DNA of 64,000 bases, taken from NCBI GenBank assembly GCA_002387205.1, contig DGLA01000002.1, positions 124,001-188,000 of the forward strand, given 5' to 3'. Below, in pieces: positions 1 through 7,579 of the stretch (within the stretch, counting starts at the first letter, position 1; each line of letters starts with the position of its first letter). The DNA comes from Stutzerimonas stutzeri (lineage in GTDB: Bacteria > Pseudomonadota > Gammaproteobacteria > Pseudomonadales > Pseudomonadaceae). The notes beneath the pieces were generated by a model, which was not told where the DNA came from, ran no database searches, and saw only the letters and a list, made by a program, of their open reading frames with translations. The position numbers and the translations under genes are program-made.

Positions 1-94
1 CTGAGCAGGAATAGACCAGCGGGAGGTGGGCGGTACGGGGCATTACGTTCTCCGGTCAGGCCGATGGGCTCGGCGTTGGTTGATATGCAGGCGA

Positions 95-772
95 TTACTC
101 CTGGTAGGCCGCCAGCCCCTGGCTGTCGAGAATTTCGATGCGCCGACGCTGCACGCTGATCATCCCCGACTCGATCAGCCGGTGCAGGATGCGTGAAAAG
201 GTTTCCGGCTGGATGCCCAGCTTGGAGGCGATCAGGCGTTTCGGTACGTCCAGGGTTACCACGCCGCTGTCGTCTTCCTGCGACTGGTAGAGGAAGCGCA
301 CCACCCGATGGCTGGCGTTGGCCAGTGTCAGGGTGTCGATCTCGTTCATCCGCTGATGCAGGCGAATGCTCAGAGTGGCAAGGATGTCCAGGCAGATGCT
401 CGGATGTTCTTCGAGCATGCGCCGGTAGTGTGGCCCATGCAGGCTCGCCACCAGGCTGGCCTTGAGGGCCGTGGCACTGACCGGATAGTTTGGCGTTCCG
501 GTGAACAGCAGGGCTTCAGCGAAGGATTCGCGAGGCCTAATGACCTCCACCAGCTTTTCCTGCCCATCGCATACCACGCGGTGCAGCTTCACCTGGCCAC
601 TGAACAGGAAGTAGAAACGTTCGGCCCGGTCGCCTTGATGAAACAGTGCCGCGCCGGCGGGCACGCGCTTGAGGTTGGCTGACGTGCACACCTCCTGCAG
701 CGCCGACTCGGGCAGCCGGCTGAACAGGTGATGGCGGCGCAGCTCCGCGACAAGTGATGTTTCGGTGAGCAT
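95..772 (-). CDS. dnr: Crp/Fnr-family regulator, Dnr-like
   Basis: A 225-residue transcription factor with an N-terminal cyclic-nucleotide-binding-type beta barrel (about residues 15-130), a long dimerisation helix and a C-terminal winged helix-turn-helix (about 150-215, with the recognition segment QPETFSRILHRL). It lacks the N-terminal cysteine cluster of oxygen-sensing FNR/ANR, so it fits the DNR branch that responds to nitric oxide; that subfamily call is inference. The frame is open upstream to 856, but the ATG at 772 is preceded by a strong GGGAGGA ribosome site, and the upstream stretch contains an FNR-type operator, so the short start is preferred. It diverges from nrdD, which carries its own FNR-type site, suggesting direct control of anaerobic DNA precursor synthesis. 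It could instead be another FNR-like paralogue. Confidence 0.8.
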   Translation of the reverse strand: MLTETSLVAELRRHHLFSRLPESALQEVCTSANLKRVPAGAALFHQGDRAERFYFLFSGQVKLHRVVCDGQEKLVEVIRPRESFAEALLFTGTPNYPVSATALKASLVASLHGPHYRRMLEEHPSICLDILATLSIRLHQRMNEIDTLTLANASHRVVRFLYQSQEDDSGVVTLDVPKRLIASKLGIQPETFSRILHRLIESGMISVQRRRIEILDSQGLAAYQE

Positions 773-842
773 GTGTCCTCCCCCGGCGCCAGTCCGGGAT
801 GGTTCGAGGCTGCATCGTAAAAGCCGGCGCGCGGCAGTTTCC

Positions 843-856
843 TTGATCGTGAACAA
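843..856 (-). promoter_or_regulatory. ANR/DNR box upstream of the dnr-like gene
   Basis: TTGATCGTGAACAA differs at one base from the FNR/ANR/DNR consensus TTGAT-N4-ATCAA. A plausible -10 (TACGAT on the minus strand, 819-814) puts a transcription start near 807, about 42 bases from the box centre, the usual activating geometry. Suggests auto- or ANR control; not tested. Confidence 0.55.
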
Positions 857-911
857 GATCCTGCCCGCCGGGCGTTGAGGTCAGGCAATTTCCAAAAACA
901 GCCTGGGCAAC

Positions 912-953
912 TTGACGATGGTCAATTCGTAGAAGGACCGGTTTCCCTACATT
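912..953 (+). promoter_or_regulatory. FNR-type box and -10 of the nrdD promoter
   Basis: TTGACGATGGTCAA (912-925) is a perfect palindrome of the FNR/ANR/DNR type. A -10-like TACATT lies at 948-953, which predicts a start near 960, i.e. 41.5 bases from the box centre. This is the class II activator arrangement expected for an anaerobically induced gene. Confidence 0.65.
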
Positions 954-1012
954 GCACACCATCTTGTGTTTCGGTGTTTTTCCGTATCTACATATTGTGA
1001 TTGGGGGTGGTA

Positions 1013-3025
1013 ATGGAAGGGCTCGCCAAAAGGGCGCAACCGGTATCGCTGCGCAAGCGCGACGGCCGACTGCTGGCGTTTGAACTGGCAAAGATCGAGC
1101 GGGCAATCACGGCGGCAGGGGACGCCACCGGCGAGTTCGATGGCGCTACGGCAAAGGCTCTGGCCGAGCAGGTGCTGGCACGGTTGCCTCAGCGGATCGT
1201 GGAGGTCGAGCAGGCCCAGGACACCGTCGAGCGCGTCTTGATGGAGGCGGGCTACTACGACACGGCGCGCGCCTACATCGTCTACCGTGAACGCCACGGA
1301 CGGCTGCGACGCGATCGCAAGTCGCTGGTCGATGTCGCCTCGTCGATGAACGAATACCTCTCGCGGGAGGACTGGCGGGTGCGTGCCAACGCCAACCAGG
1401 GCTATTCCCTGGGCGGGCTGATCCTCAACGTGTCGGGCAAGGTCACCGCCAACTACTGGCTGGACGAGGTCTACAGCCCGGAAATCGGCACGGCGCATCG
1501 AGAGGGCGATCTGCACATCCATGACCTGGACATGCTTGCCGGCTATTGCGCAGGCTGGTCGCTGCGCTCGCTGCTCAACGAAGGCTTCAACGGCATTCCC
1601 GGGCGGGTCGAGGCGGGGCCACCGAAGCACCTTTCGAGCGCGCTGGGTCAGATGGTCAACTTTCTCGGCACCTTGCAGAACGAATGGGCAGGTGCCCAGG
1701 CATTCAGCAGCTTCGATACCTATCTGGCGCCGTTCGTGCGCAAGGATCGGCTCGGCTACGACGAAGTGCGCCAGGCGATCCAGGAGTTCATCTACAACCT
1801 CAACGTGCCGTCGCGCTGGGGCACCCAGACACCGTTCACCAACCTGACCTTCGACTGGGTCTGCCCCGAGGACCTGCGCGAACAGATCCCCTATATCGCC
1901 GGCGAGGAGATGCCTTTCGCCTACGGCGAGCTGCAGGCCGAGATGGAGCTGATCAACCGTGCCTATATCGAAGTGATGCAGGCCGGCGACGGTCTGGGCC
2001 GGGTGTTCACCTTTCCGATCCCGACCTACAACATCACCCACGATTTCCCCTGGGACAGCGAGAACGCCGACCGCCTGTTCGAGATGACGGCACGCTACGG
2101 CCTGCCGTATTTCCAGAATTTCCTCAATTCGGACATGCAGCCCAACCAGGTGCGTTCGATGTGCTGCCGCCTGCAGCTCGACGTGCGCGAGTTGCTCAAG
2201 CGCGGCGGCGGGCTCTTCGGTTCGGCCGAGCAGACCGGCTCGCTGGGCGTGGTGACGGTCAACTGCGCACGATTGGGCTACCTGCATGCTGGCGACTGGA
2301 CCGGGCTGGTCGAGCATCTGGATGCGCTGCTGGAGCTGGCGCGGCAGAGCCTCGAGGTCAAGCGCAAGGTCATCCAGCACCACATGGATGCCGGCCTTTA
2401 CCCTTACACCAAGCGGTACCTGGGCACGTTGCGCAACCATTTCTCCACCATCGGCGTGAATGGCCTGCACGAGATGGTGCGCAATTTCACCGAGGATTCC
2501 GAGGGGTTGCACACCGAGGTCGGCCGGCGCATGGCAGTAGACCTGCTCGACCATGTGCGCGCGCGGCTGGTGCAGTTTCAGGAAGACACAGGTCATCTCT
2601 ACAACCTCGAGGCGACACCCGCAGAAGGCACCACCTACCGCTTCGCCAAGGAAGATCGCAAACGTTTTCCGGACATCCTGCAAGCGGGTACGGCCGAGGC
2701 GCCGTACTACACCAATTCGTCCCAGCTGCCGGTGGGCTTCACCGACGACCCTTTCGAAGCCCTGATGCTGCAGGACGAGCTGCAGACCAAATACACCGGC
2801 GGCACCGTGCTGCACCTTTATATGGCCGAACAGATCTCCTCTGCCCAGGCCTGCAAGAACCTGGTGCGCACCTCGCTTGGGCGTTTCCGCCTGCCCTATC
2901 TGACCATCACCCCGACGTTCTCGATCTGCCCGGTCCACGGCTATCTGGCCGGTGAGCATGAATTCTGTCCGAAGTGCGACGAGGCGTTGCTGGCCAAACA
3001 GGCCGGTTGCGGCTGTCCGGCCTGA
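1013..3025 (+). CDS. nrdD: Anaerobic ribonucleoside-triphosphate reductase, main chain (class III)
   Basis: This 670-residue catalytic chain of class III ribonucleotide reductase makes dNTPs without oxygen. An ATP-cone lies at the N-terminus (about residues 5-95), followed by the large ten-stranded barrel. A Cys pair at 384-385 (MCCRLQ) may hold the thiyl residue. The C-terminus carries a zinc-ribbon half with Cys639, Cys652 and Cys655 and ends in GCGCPA. A TTG start at 1001 is possible, but GGGGGTGG sits ideally before ATG 1013. The oddity is that the protein stops just after the zinc site and lacks the glycyl-radical motif (RVCGY type) that ends normal NrdD; that motif is in the next small gene. 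NrdG, the activase, follows. Confidence 0.93.
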   Translation: MEGLAKRAQPVSLRKRDGRLLAFELAKIERAITAAGDATGEFDGATAKALAEQVLARLPQRIVEVEQAQDTVERVLMEAGYYDTARAYIVYRERHGRLRRDRKSLVDVASSMNEYLSREDWRVRANANQGYSLGGLILNVSGKVTANYWLDEVYSPEIGTAHREGDLHIHDLDMLAGYCAGWSLRSLLNEGFNGIPGRVEAGPPKHLSSALGQMVNFLGTLQNEWAGAQAFSSFDTYLAPFVRKDRLGYDEVRQAIQEFIYNLNVPSRWGTQTPFTNLTFDWVCPEDLREQIPYIAGEEMPFAYGELQAEMELINRAYIEVMQAGDGLGRVFTFPIPTYNITHDFPWDSENADRLFEMTARYGLPYFQNFLNSDMQPNQVRSMCCRLQLDVRELLKRGGGLFGSAEQTGSLGVVTVNCARLGYLHAGDWTGLVEHLDALLELARQSLEVKRKVIQHHMDAGLYPYTKRYLGTLRNHFSTIGVNGLHEMVRNFTEDSEGLHTEVGRRMAVDLLDHVRARLVQFQEDTGHLYNLEATPAEGTTYRFAKEDRKRFPDILQAGTAEAPYYTNSSQLPVGFTDDPFEALMLQDELQTKYTGGTVLHLYMAEQISSAQACKNLVRTSLGRFRLPYLTITPTFSICPVHGYLAGEHEFCPKCDEALLAKQAGCGCPA

Positions 3026-3065
3026 TCCGCCCTCGTTCTGTTTTACCCAACCAAAGGAGCAACAC

Positions 3066-3230
3066 ATGAGCCAAGCCAACCAATTGCCCGAAAGCCAACG
3101 CCAGCGCTGTGAAGTCTGGACCCGGGTGATGGGCTATCACCGCCCGGTTGCGGCATTCAACCCGGGCAAGCAATCCGAGCATCGCGAGCGCACCCACTTC
3201 ACCGAGCAAGCGGCCGGGCTGGCGCGGTAG
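3066..3230 (+). CDS. Stand-alone glycyl-radical domain of NrdD
   Basis: A 54-residue protein whose centre reads CEVWTRVMGYHRPVAAFNPG. This matches the glycyl-radical tail of NrdD (in E. coli RRVCGYLGSP...FNAGKQEE), with Gly23 as the candidate radical carrier and KQSEH just after. It is in a different frame from nrdD, 40 bases downstream, with its own AAAGGAGC ribosome site, and stops 2 bases before nrdG. It therefore looks like a deliberately separate subunit supplying the radical glycine, comparable in idea to the spare radical domain GrcA/YfiD for pyruvate formate-lyase. A sequencing frameshift is unlikely because a gap, ribosome site and start codon separate the two. Function is inferred from motif and position. 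Confidence 0.82.
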   Translation: MSQANQLPESQRQRCEVWTRVMGYHRPVAAFNPGKQSEHRERTHFTEQAAGLAR

Positions 3231-3232
3231 CC

Positions 3233-3928
3233 ATGGGCGCAGCGCTACGGGTCGGGGGCATGGTGCCCCTGACCACCCTCGACTTTCCCGATCACCTGGC
3301 CTGTGTGCTGTTCTGCCAGGGCTGTGGCTGGCGCTGCCGCTATTGCCACAACCCGCAGCTGATCCCGACCTGTGGCGTAGATGAGCGCGATTGGGAGGAC
3401 ATCCTCGGATTTCTTCAACAACGTGCCGGTCTGCTCGAAGCGGTGGTGTTCAGCGGTGGCGAACCGACCCTGCAACTGGCCTTGCCCGATGCTATCGCCC
3501 AGGTTCGTGCGCTGGGATACAAGGTCGGCCTGCACAGCGCTGGCATCAAGCCCAAGCTGTTCCGTCAGGTGCTGCCGCTGGTGGATTGGGTGGGCTTCGA
3601 TGTCAAGGCGCTGCCCGAACATGGCCGGCTGATCACGGGCGTCGAAGGCAGTGGCGAGGCGAACTGGAAAAGCCTCGAAGCGCTTGTTGCGGGCGGTGTG
3701 GACTATGAGTGCCGCACCACCGTGCACTGGCAGTTGTTCGACGCTGAACGCCTGTGGGACATGGCGCAGCGACTGCGCAAATTGGGAGTCGAACGGTTCG
3801 CAGTGCAATGCGTGCGTACCGCGCGGATGCTTGATGACTCGCTCGCCGACAGCCGCGCGCCCTACGATCAGCAAAAGCTATGGGATCGCATGGGGCAGCT
3901 TTTTCCTTCGTTCCAACTACGCGGCTGA
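3233..3928 (+). CDS. nrdG: Anaerobic RNR activating enzyme (radical SAM)
   Basis: This 231-residue radical SAM activase uses S-adenosylmethionine and a [4Fe-4S] cluster to form the glycyl radical on the reductase. The CX3CX2C motif is at Cys31, Cys35 and Cys38 (CGWRCRYCHN), followed by the SGGEPTLQ motif near residue 78. The length suits the longer NrdG/pyruvate-formate-lyase-activase-like subgroup found with pseudomonad NrdD. It begins two bases after the stop of the small radical-domain gene, so all three products are likely made from one message under the FNR-type promoter at 912-953. Confidence 0.92.
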   Translation: MGAALRVGGMVPLTTLDFPDHLACVLFCQGCGWRCRYCHNPQLIPTCGVDERDWEDILGFLQQRAGLLEAVVFSGGEPTLQLALPDAIAQVRALGYKVGLHSAGIKPKLFRQVLPLVDWVGFDVKALPEHGRLITGVEGSGEANWKSLEALVAGGVDYECRTTVHWQLFDAERLWDMAQRLRKLGVERFAVQCVRTARMLDDSLADSRAPYDQQKLWDRMGQLFPSFQLRG

Positions 3929-4119
3929 CGCCGCGCTCCGAAACGCTGCTCGTATAGGCGCGACCTGAAGCCATGCGTAGCAGCGGTCTCAAGCAGGGCT
4001 TGCTTGCTGCGATGTTTGCGCCGGTGCTGGAAGCGAGCCCTGCTGCTTTGTGTAGCGGTCGTGAATCCGCTGATCATGTGCCTTGGTTTGCGAGCAGGCT
4101 CAGCTCCAGGCGCTCTCGA

Positions 4120-5496
4120 TCAGCTCCAGCCCCAGAATTGCAGATACCAGCCATAACCGACCACAGCTGTCGCCAGCCCCACGCAGCTGAACGCAGACAG
4201 GCGACGCAGGCCATTGGCACCATGTCGGCTGATTACGCGCCAGGCCAGATAAAGGCTCCAGCCAATCCCGCCGGCCAGCAGCAGCGCTCGCGTCGGCTGT
4301 GCCCAGGCGAGGACAAAACCTTCATAACGCAACAGCTTGATCGTCGTGGCCGATAACCCCAGGAACAGCCCGGCGCCGCCAAGCGGCGTCAAAGTCAGGG
4401 CAAGGTGATGGAAGACATTGTCGCCGCGATTCATCAACCGTACCGCGCCACGAAGGAGCAACCAGAGCGCGCCGCCCACCAACAGCGAGCAGGCACCGAT
4501 GTAGCCAAGAATCGCCGCACCGTCGAGCCAGGTGAATGCATCGTTGTTCTGCGGATAATGCGTCAGCAGCCACCAGGGGGCGTTGGCCTCCAGCGGCCAG
4601 AAGATGTCGCGGTCCACCAGCCACTCGGCGGCGGTCTGCTTGAGGGTGATGAACCAGGGGCTGACTGTCCACTGGAAGGCGCCCATGGCCAGGCCGATCA
4701 TGCCGAACAGCAGCAGGGTGCTGTCCCAGTGACCCTGTTGCGGCTGGTTGCCGACGATGAGGATTTCCTGGTTCGGCGAACGGGCGGCAAGGGCGACGGC
4801 GCCACGCTGGCCGCTGCACCGACCGCAGGCATGGCATTCGCTGTTGCCCTGCATGCGGCGGATGTCGATCAGCGGGGCGCAGTTGGGGGTCGCCAGCTTC
4901 GGCCCCTGGTTGGCCTGCCAGCGCTCTTCGTCGACCTTGTAGTGCAGCGGCGCCAGCCGGGCGAGCAGGCTGAATACACCGCTGACGGGACACAGGTGCC
5001 GGCACCAGACGCGCTTACCGCGGCCATAGAGGAAGCCAACGATCATCGCGGCCACCGTCGAGCCGCCGAGGATCAGCGCGGCAGCACGGCCATAGTCATA
5101 GACGCTGATCAGCTGGCCATAGACCGTGGTGAGGATAAAGGCAATGGTCGGCCAGCCGCTCCAGCGGATCCACTGCGGTGTGCGCTTGTTCAGGCCGCGC
5201 CAGCTGATCCACTCGCTTAGCGAGCCTTCCGGGCAGAGCACCCCGCACCAGAGCCGTCCGAACATCACCATCGACAGCAAGACGAACGGCCACCAGAGCC
5301 CCCAAAAGAGGAACTGAGCGAATACCGTGATGTTGTCCAGCATGCGTGCTTCGGACGGCGGCAGAGAAAGAAACGCAGGGACCAGCAGCAACACCAGATA
5401 GAAACCCACCACCAGCCACTGAATCAGGCGGATGGCCTTGGCATGCTGGCGCAGCAGGTCGCCGATGCGCGCCAGCCAGGGAGCATTGGCGATCAT
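4120..5496 (-). CDS. ftrD: Polyferredoxin-like membrane protein, FtrD type
   Basis: A 458-residue inner-membrane protein with about ten predicted membrane segments. Cysteine motifs CGVLCPEG (around residue 84), CRHLCPVSG (around 160) and CHACGRC (around 225) indicate Fe-S clusters of the NosR/NapH polyferredoxin family. It ends the ftr operon and overlaps the permease gene by four bases (ATGA). In the FtrABCD ferrous-iron system the corresponding protein is thought to pass electrons during iron oxidation and uptake. The family resemblance is clear; the role in iron uptake follows from the neighbours. NosR- or CcoG-like functions are less likely given context. Confidence 0.8.
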   Translation of the reverse strand: MIANAPWLARIGDLLRQHAKAIRLIQWLVVGFYLVLLLVPAFLSLPPSEARMLDNITVFAQFLFWGLWWPFVLLSMVMFGRLWCGVLCPEGSLSEWISWRGLNKRTPQWIRWSGWPTIAFILTTVYGQLISVYDYGRAAALILGGSTVAAMIVGFLYGRGKRVWCRHLCPVSGVFSLLARLAPLHYKVDEERWQANQGPKLATPNCAPLIDIRRMQGNSECHACGRCSGQRGAVALAARSPNQEILIVGNQPQQGHWDSTLLLFGMIGLAMGAFQWTVSPWFITLKQTAAEWLVDRDIFWPLEANAPWWLLTHYPQNNDAFTWLDGAAILGYIGACSLLVGGALWLLLRGAVRLMNRGDNVFHHLALTLTPLGGAGLFLGLSATTIKLLRYEGFVLAWAQPTRALLLAGGIGWSLYLAWRVISRHGANGLRRLSAFSCVGLATAVVGYGWYLQFWGWS

Positions 5497-6350
5497 GCGG
5501 CGCGAGCCTCCAGACGGGCCTCCGGCTTCGGTCGCAGCCAGGCCCAGACGGCCAGCCAGTAAAGCCCCATGAGGATCACTGCAGCCAGCGATGGCATGGC
5601 GCGATAACCGGTCAGCCCGGCGATGGTGCTGCCCAGGGTGCCGCCGTCATCGAGCAGGGCCGAAGTGTCCCAGATCGGGTCGCCGAAAACGGTGTAGAGC
5701 ACTTCCGGCACGTCCATGCCCATCAGCTGGCCACTGAAACGGTCGAGCCCGGCCATCAGCAGGGCGGCGCCGAGCAACAGCAGCAGGGCTTCGCTGAAAG
5801 TGAAAAAGCGCTTCCAGGAGAACAGTCTGCTCCCGGCCTGCAGCGCTGCGTAGCTGATCAATGCGAGGACGAAACCGAGCACGCCTCCGACCACGAAACC
5901 GGTGAGATCGGTGCCTTGCTGCTGATGGCCAACGCCATAGAGAAACACCACGGTTTCGCTGCCTTCGCGCGCCACGGCGAGCATCGCCAGTATCAAAAGC
6001 CCGATGCCGCTGCCCTGGCTGAGGCTGGCCGCCGCGCTGTCCACCAGGTTGCGCTTGAGGTCGCGGCCATGATGGTGCATCCAGCCGACCATCTGCAGGA
6101 TCAGCAGAGCCGCGACCACCAGCATGGCGCACTGGAACCACTCGCCGGCCGGCCCGGCCAGCCAGTCGCCAGCACTGAGGATGCCCCAGGCCAGCAGCGA
6201 AGCCAGGCCCAGGCCCGCCACGACGCCGCCCCAGAGCATACGCAGCGCGTGACGGTTGTCCGGTTGCTGGCTCAGCCAGGCATGCAGGATGCCGATGACC
6301 AGCAGCGCCTCGACGCTTTCGCGCCAGACGATGAACATTGATTGGCCCAT
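5493..6350 (-). CDS. ftrC: FTR1-family high-affinity iron permease
   Basis: A 285-residue, seven-helix permease of the FTR1/EfeU (OFeT) family. Two REXXE iron-ligand motifs are visible: RESVE near the N-terminus and REGSE near residue 130, both in membrane helices as in the family. The frame is open upstream to 6419, but AAAGGAGA lies seven bases before the ATG at 6350, and the protein then begins MGQSMFIVWRESVEA as expected. It lies between the cupredoxin gene and the Fe-S membrane protein gene in a leftward operon and is the ferric-iron channel of the system. Confidence 0.92.
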   Translation of the reverse strand: MGQSMFIVWRESVEALLVIGILHAWLSQQPDNRHALRMLWGGVVAGLGLASLLAWGILSAGDWLAGPAGEWFQCAMLVVAALLILQMVGWMHHHGRDLKRNLVDSAAASLSQGSGIGLLILAMLAVAREGSETVVFLYGVGHQQQGTDLTGFVVGGVLGFVLALISYAALQAGSRLFSWKRFFTFSEALLLLLGAALLMAGLDRFSGQLMGMDVPEVLYTVFGDPIWDTSALLDDGGTLGSTIAGLTGYRAMPSLAAVILMGLYWLAVWAWLRPKPEARLEARAA

Positions 6351-6372
6351 GTCGCTTCTCCTTTGAAAGGAA

Positions 6373-6705
6373 CTACTTGGCGATGATTTCCCCTTCCGGA
6401 AGATCCATGTGGAACTCATCGAAGAAGGGATAGCGGCCCGGTTTGAGCGGATGGATTACGACGAATGAAGTGACGCCGGGCGAAAGCACCTTTTCCACTC
6501 GCAGCGGCGTGCTCTCGAACTCGGTCGGGCCGCTGCCGGCATTGATCACGACGATCTTGAAGCGTTGGCGAGCCGGAACTTCGATGGTCGCCGGCTCGAA
6601 ATGGCCGTCGCGGATGGTCAGCTCAAAGGTCGGTAACCCGGCCTGGGCGCCGCCGGCGAGACCGGCAGCGAGCAGGGCGAGAATGCGGATCAGGACGCGT
6701 CGCAT
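6373..6705 (-). CDS. ftrB: Cupredoxin-domain periplasmic protein, FtrB type
   Basis: A 110-residue exported protein with a signal peptide (about residues 1-22, ending AQA) and a single cupredoxin-like beta-sandwich of the EfeO-cupredoxin kind (TFELTIRDGHFEPATIEVPA). It has no cysteine, so a classical type-1 copper site is absent; His and Met residues near FFDEFHMD may bind metal instead. GGAGG precedes the start codon and 13 bases separate it from the P19-like gene upstream. Role as periplasmic oxidase or carrier for ferrous iron is inferred from the FtrABCD arrangement. Confidence 0.8.
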   Translation of the reverse strand: MRRVLIRILALLAAGLAGGAQAGLPTFELTIRDGHFEPATIEVPARQRFKIVVINAGSGPTEFESTPLRVEKVLSPGVTSFVVIHPLKPGRYPFFDEFHMDLPEGEIIAK

Positions 6706-6718
6706 GCTGACCTCCGGC

Positions 6719-7252
6719 TCAGTAACCGCCTTTCTTGCCGATGCCGGCGTAGGTGAACTCGTAGTTCAGCGTGCACTGTTCGAACCAGGGCGCGACACCG
6801 GTTTCCTTGTCGACGTGGCGGCCGAACATGGCGTGCTCTCCGCCTGGCGGGGAAATGGTGAAGGTCAGCGAATATTTGCCCGGGCCCATCAGCTTGACGT
6901 TGTCGCCATAGTGCGGGCCGTCATTGGCAACCATCGGATGGAAGTCGCCTTCGATCTTTTCATCCGAGCCCTTCTTGCTCAGCGCATAGTGGATGTTCAG
7001 GTAGGAGACGAAACTGCCTTCCTGCCAGCCGTTGCGGTTGTCTTCGGTAGCAGCGATATCGGCTTCCAGGTGTACGTCGGATTTGGCCGCGTCGAGCATC
7101 ATCCCGGCGGGCTCCATTTCGACCGGCTGTAAATAGACCGCTCCGACTTCCATGCCACCGCATTGCTGCGGTTCACCAATTGGGTATTCCTTGGCTTGGG
7201 CGAGGGGAGCGATCAGTAGCGAAGCGATGGCTAGGGTGGCGGGAATGCGCAT
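6719..7252 (-). CDS. ftrA: P19/Tp34-family periplasmic iron-binding protein, FtrA type
   Basis: A 177-residue periplasmic protein: signal peptide with cleavage after AQA (residue 20), then the P19/Tp34 immunoglobulin-like fold with the ordered blocks GGMEVGAVYLQPVEMEP, DVHLEADI, YLNIHYAL, GPHYGDNVKL and GRHVDKETGVAPWFE. Members bind copper and iron at a Met/His/Glu site. It heads a four-gene operon with cupredoxin, FTR1 permease and Fe-S membrane protein, the set known as FtrABCD. A Fur-box-like site lies about 60 bases upstream, so iron repression is likely. Confidence 0.88.
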   Translation of the reverse strand: MRIPATLAIASLLIAPLAQAKEYPIGEPQQCGGMEVGAVYLQPVEMEPAGMMLDAAKSDVHLEADIAATEDNRNGWQEGSFVSYLNIHYALSKKGSDEKIEGDFHPMVANDGPHYGDNVKLMGPGKYSLTFTISPPGGEHAMFGRHVDKETGVAPWFEQCTLNYEFTYAGIGKKGGY

Positions 7253-7579
7253 GAGGCCTCCGAGAAGGAATGGGTTGGGATGCAGGTAAAGATTCTCACC
7301 TGTGAGGCTTAACGATAATGATTCGCGTCAATTTTGAATGAAATAATTTGTAACGTATACCCTCAAGCGCTCGAACCGCCGCGACCCTGATCGCTGCGCA
7401 CGGCTACTGCCGCGGCCTGGAACCCTCCAGGTGCGTTGCGTTGTCACACCGGCGGACCGCCATTTCCCTCCCACCGACAGCGCACCGCGAAGTGCCGGCT
7501 CGAGGTGGCCGGGTGTCGATTAGTGCTGCTAGCAGATCGATAGGGGCCTAACATAGGCGTTTTTGGAGCCAGAATTCTT
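7253..7579 (+). other. Divergent intergenic region, ftr operon / efflux permease
   Basis: 327 bases without a gene between divergent ftrA and the DHA2 permease gene. It holds the Fur-box-like site described separately, inside a short AT-rich run (7300-7365) that stands out from the GC-rich surroundings. I see no further gene or clear terminator. Confidence 0.6.
7314..7332. promoter_or_regulatory. Fur-box-like operator upstream of ftrABCD
   Basis: GATAATGATTCGCGTCAAT matches the first nine bases of the Fur consensus GATAATGATAATCATTATC exactly; the second half is degenerate. It lies about 62 bases before ftrA in an AT-rich stretch, a sensible place for iron-dependent repression. Fur itself is encoded at 44515-44922. 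Confidence 0.55.

Noticed and set aside
954..967. Possible NrdR box (ACACCATCTTGTGT) before nrdD
   Set aside because: The half-sites are closer than in the 16-base NrdR consensus and only one copy is seen; too weak to call.
947..3079. 710-codon open frame on the minus strand opposite nrdD
   Set aside because: It mirrors the well-supported nrdD frame, is His/Gln/Arg-rich without motifs and has no ribosome site; a high-GC shadow.
2952..3230. Radical-domain gene starting at 2952 inside nrdD
   Set aside because: The ATG at 3066 has a perfect ribosome site and the upstream part is out-of-frame nrdD sequence.
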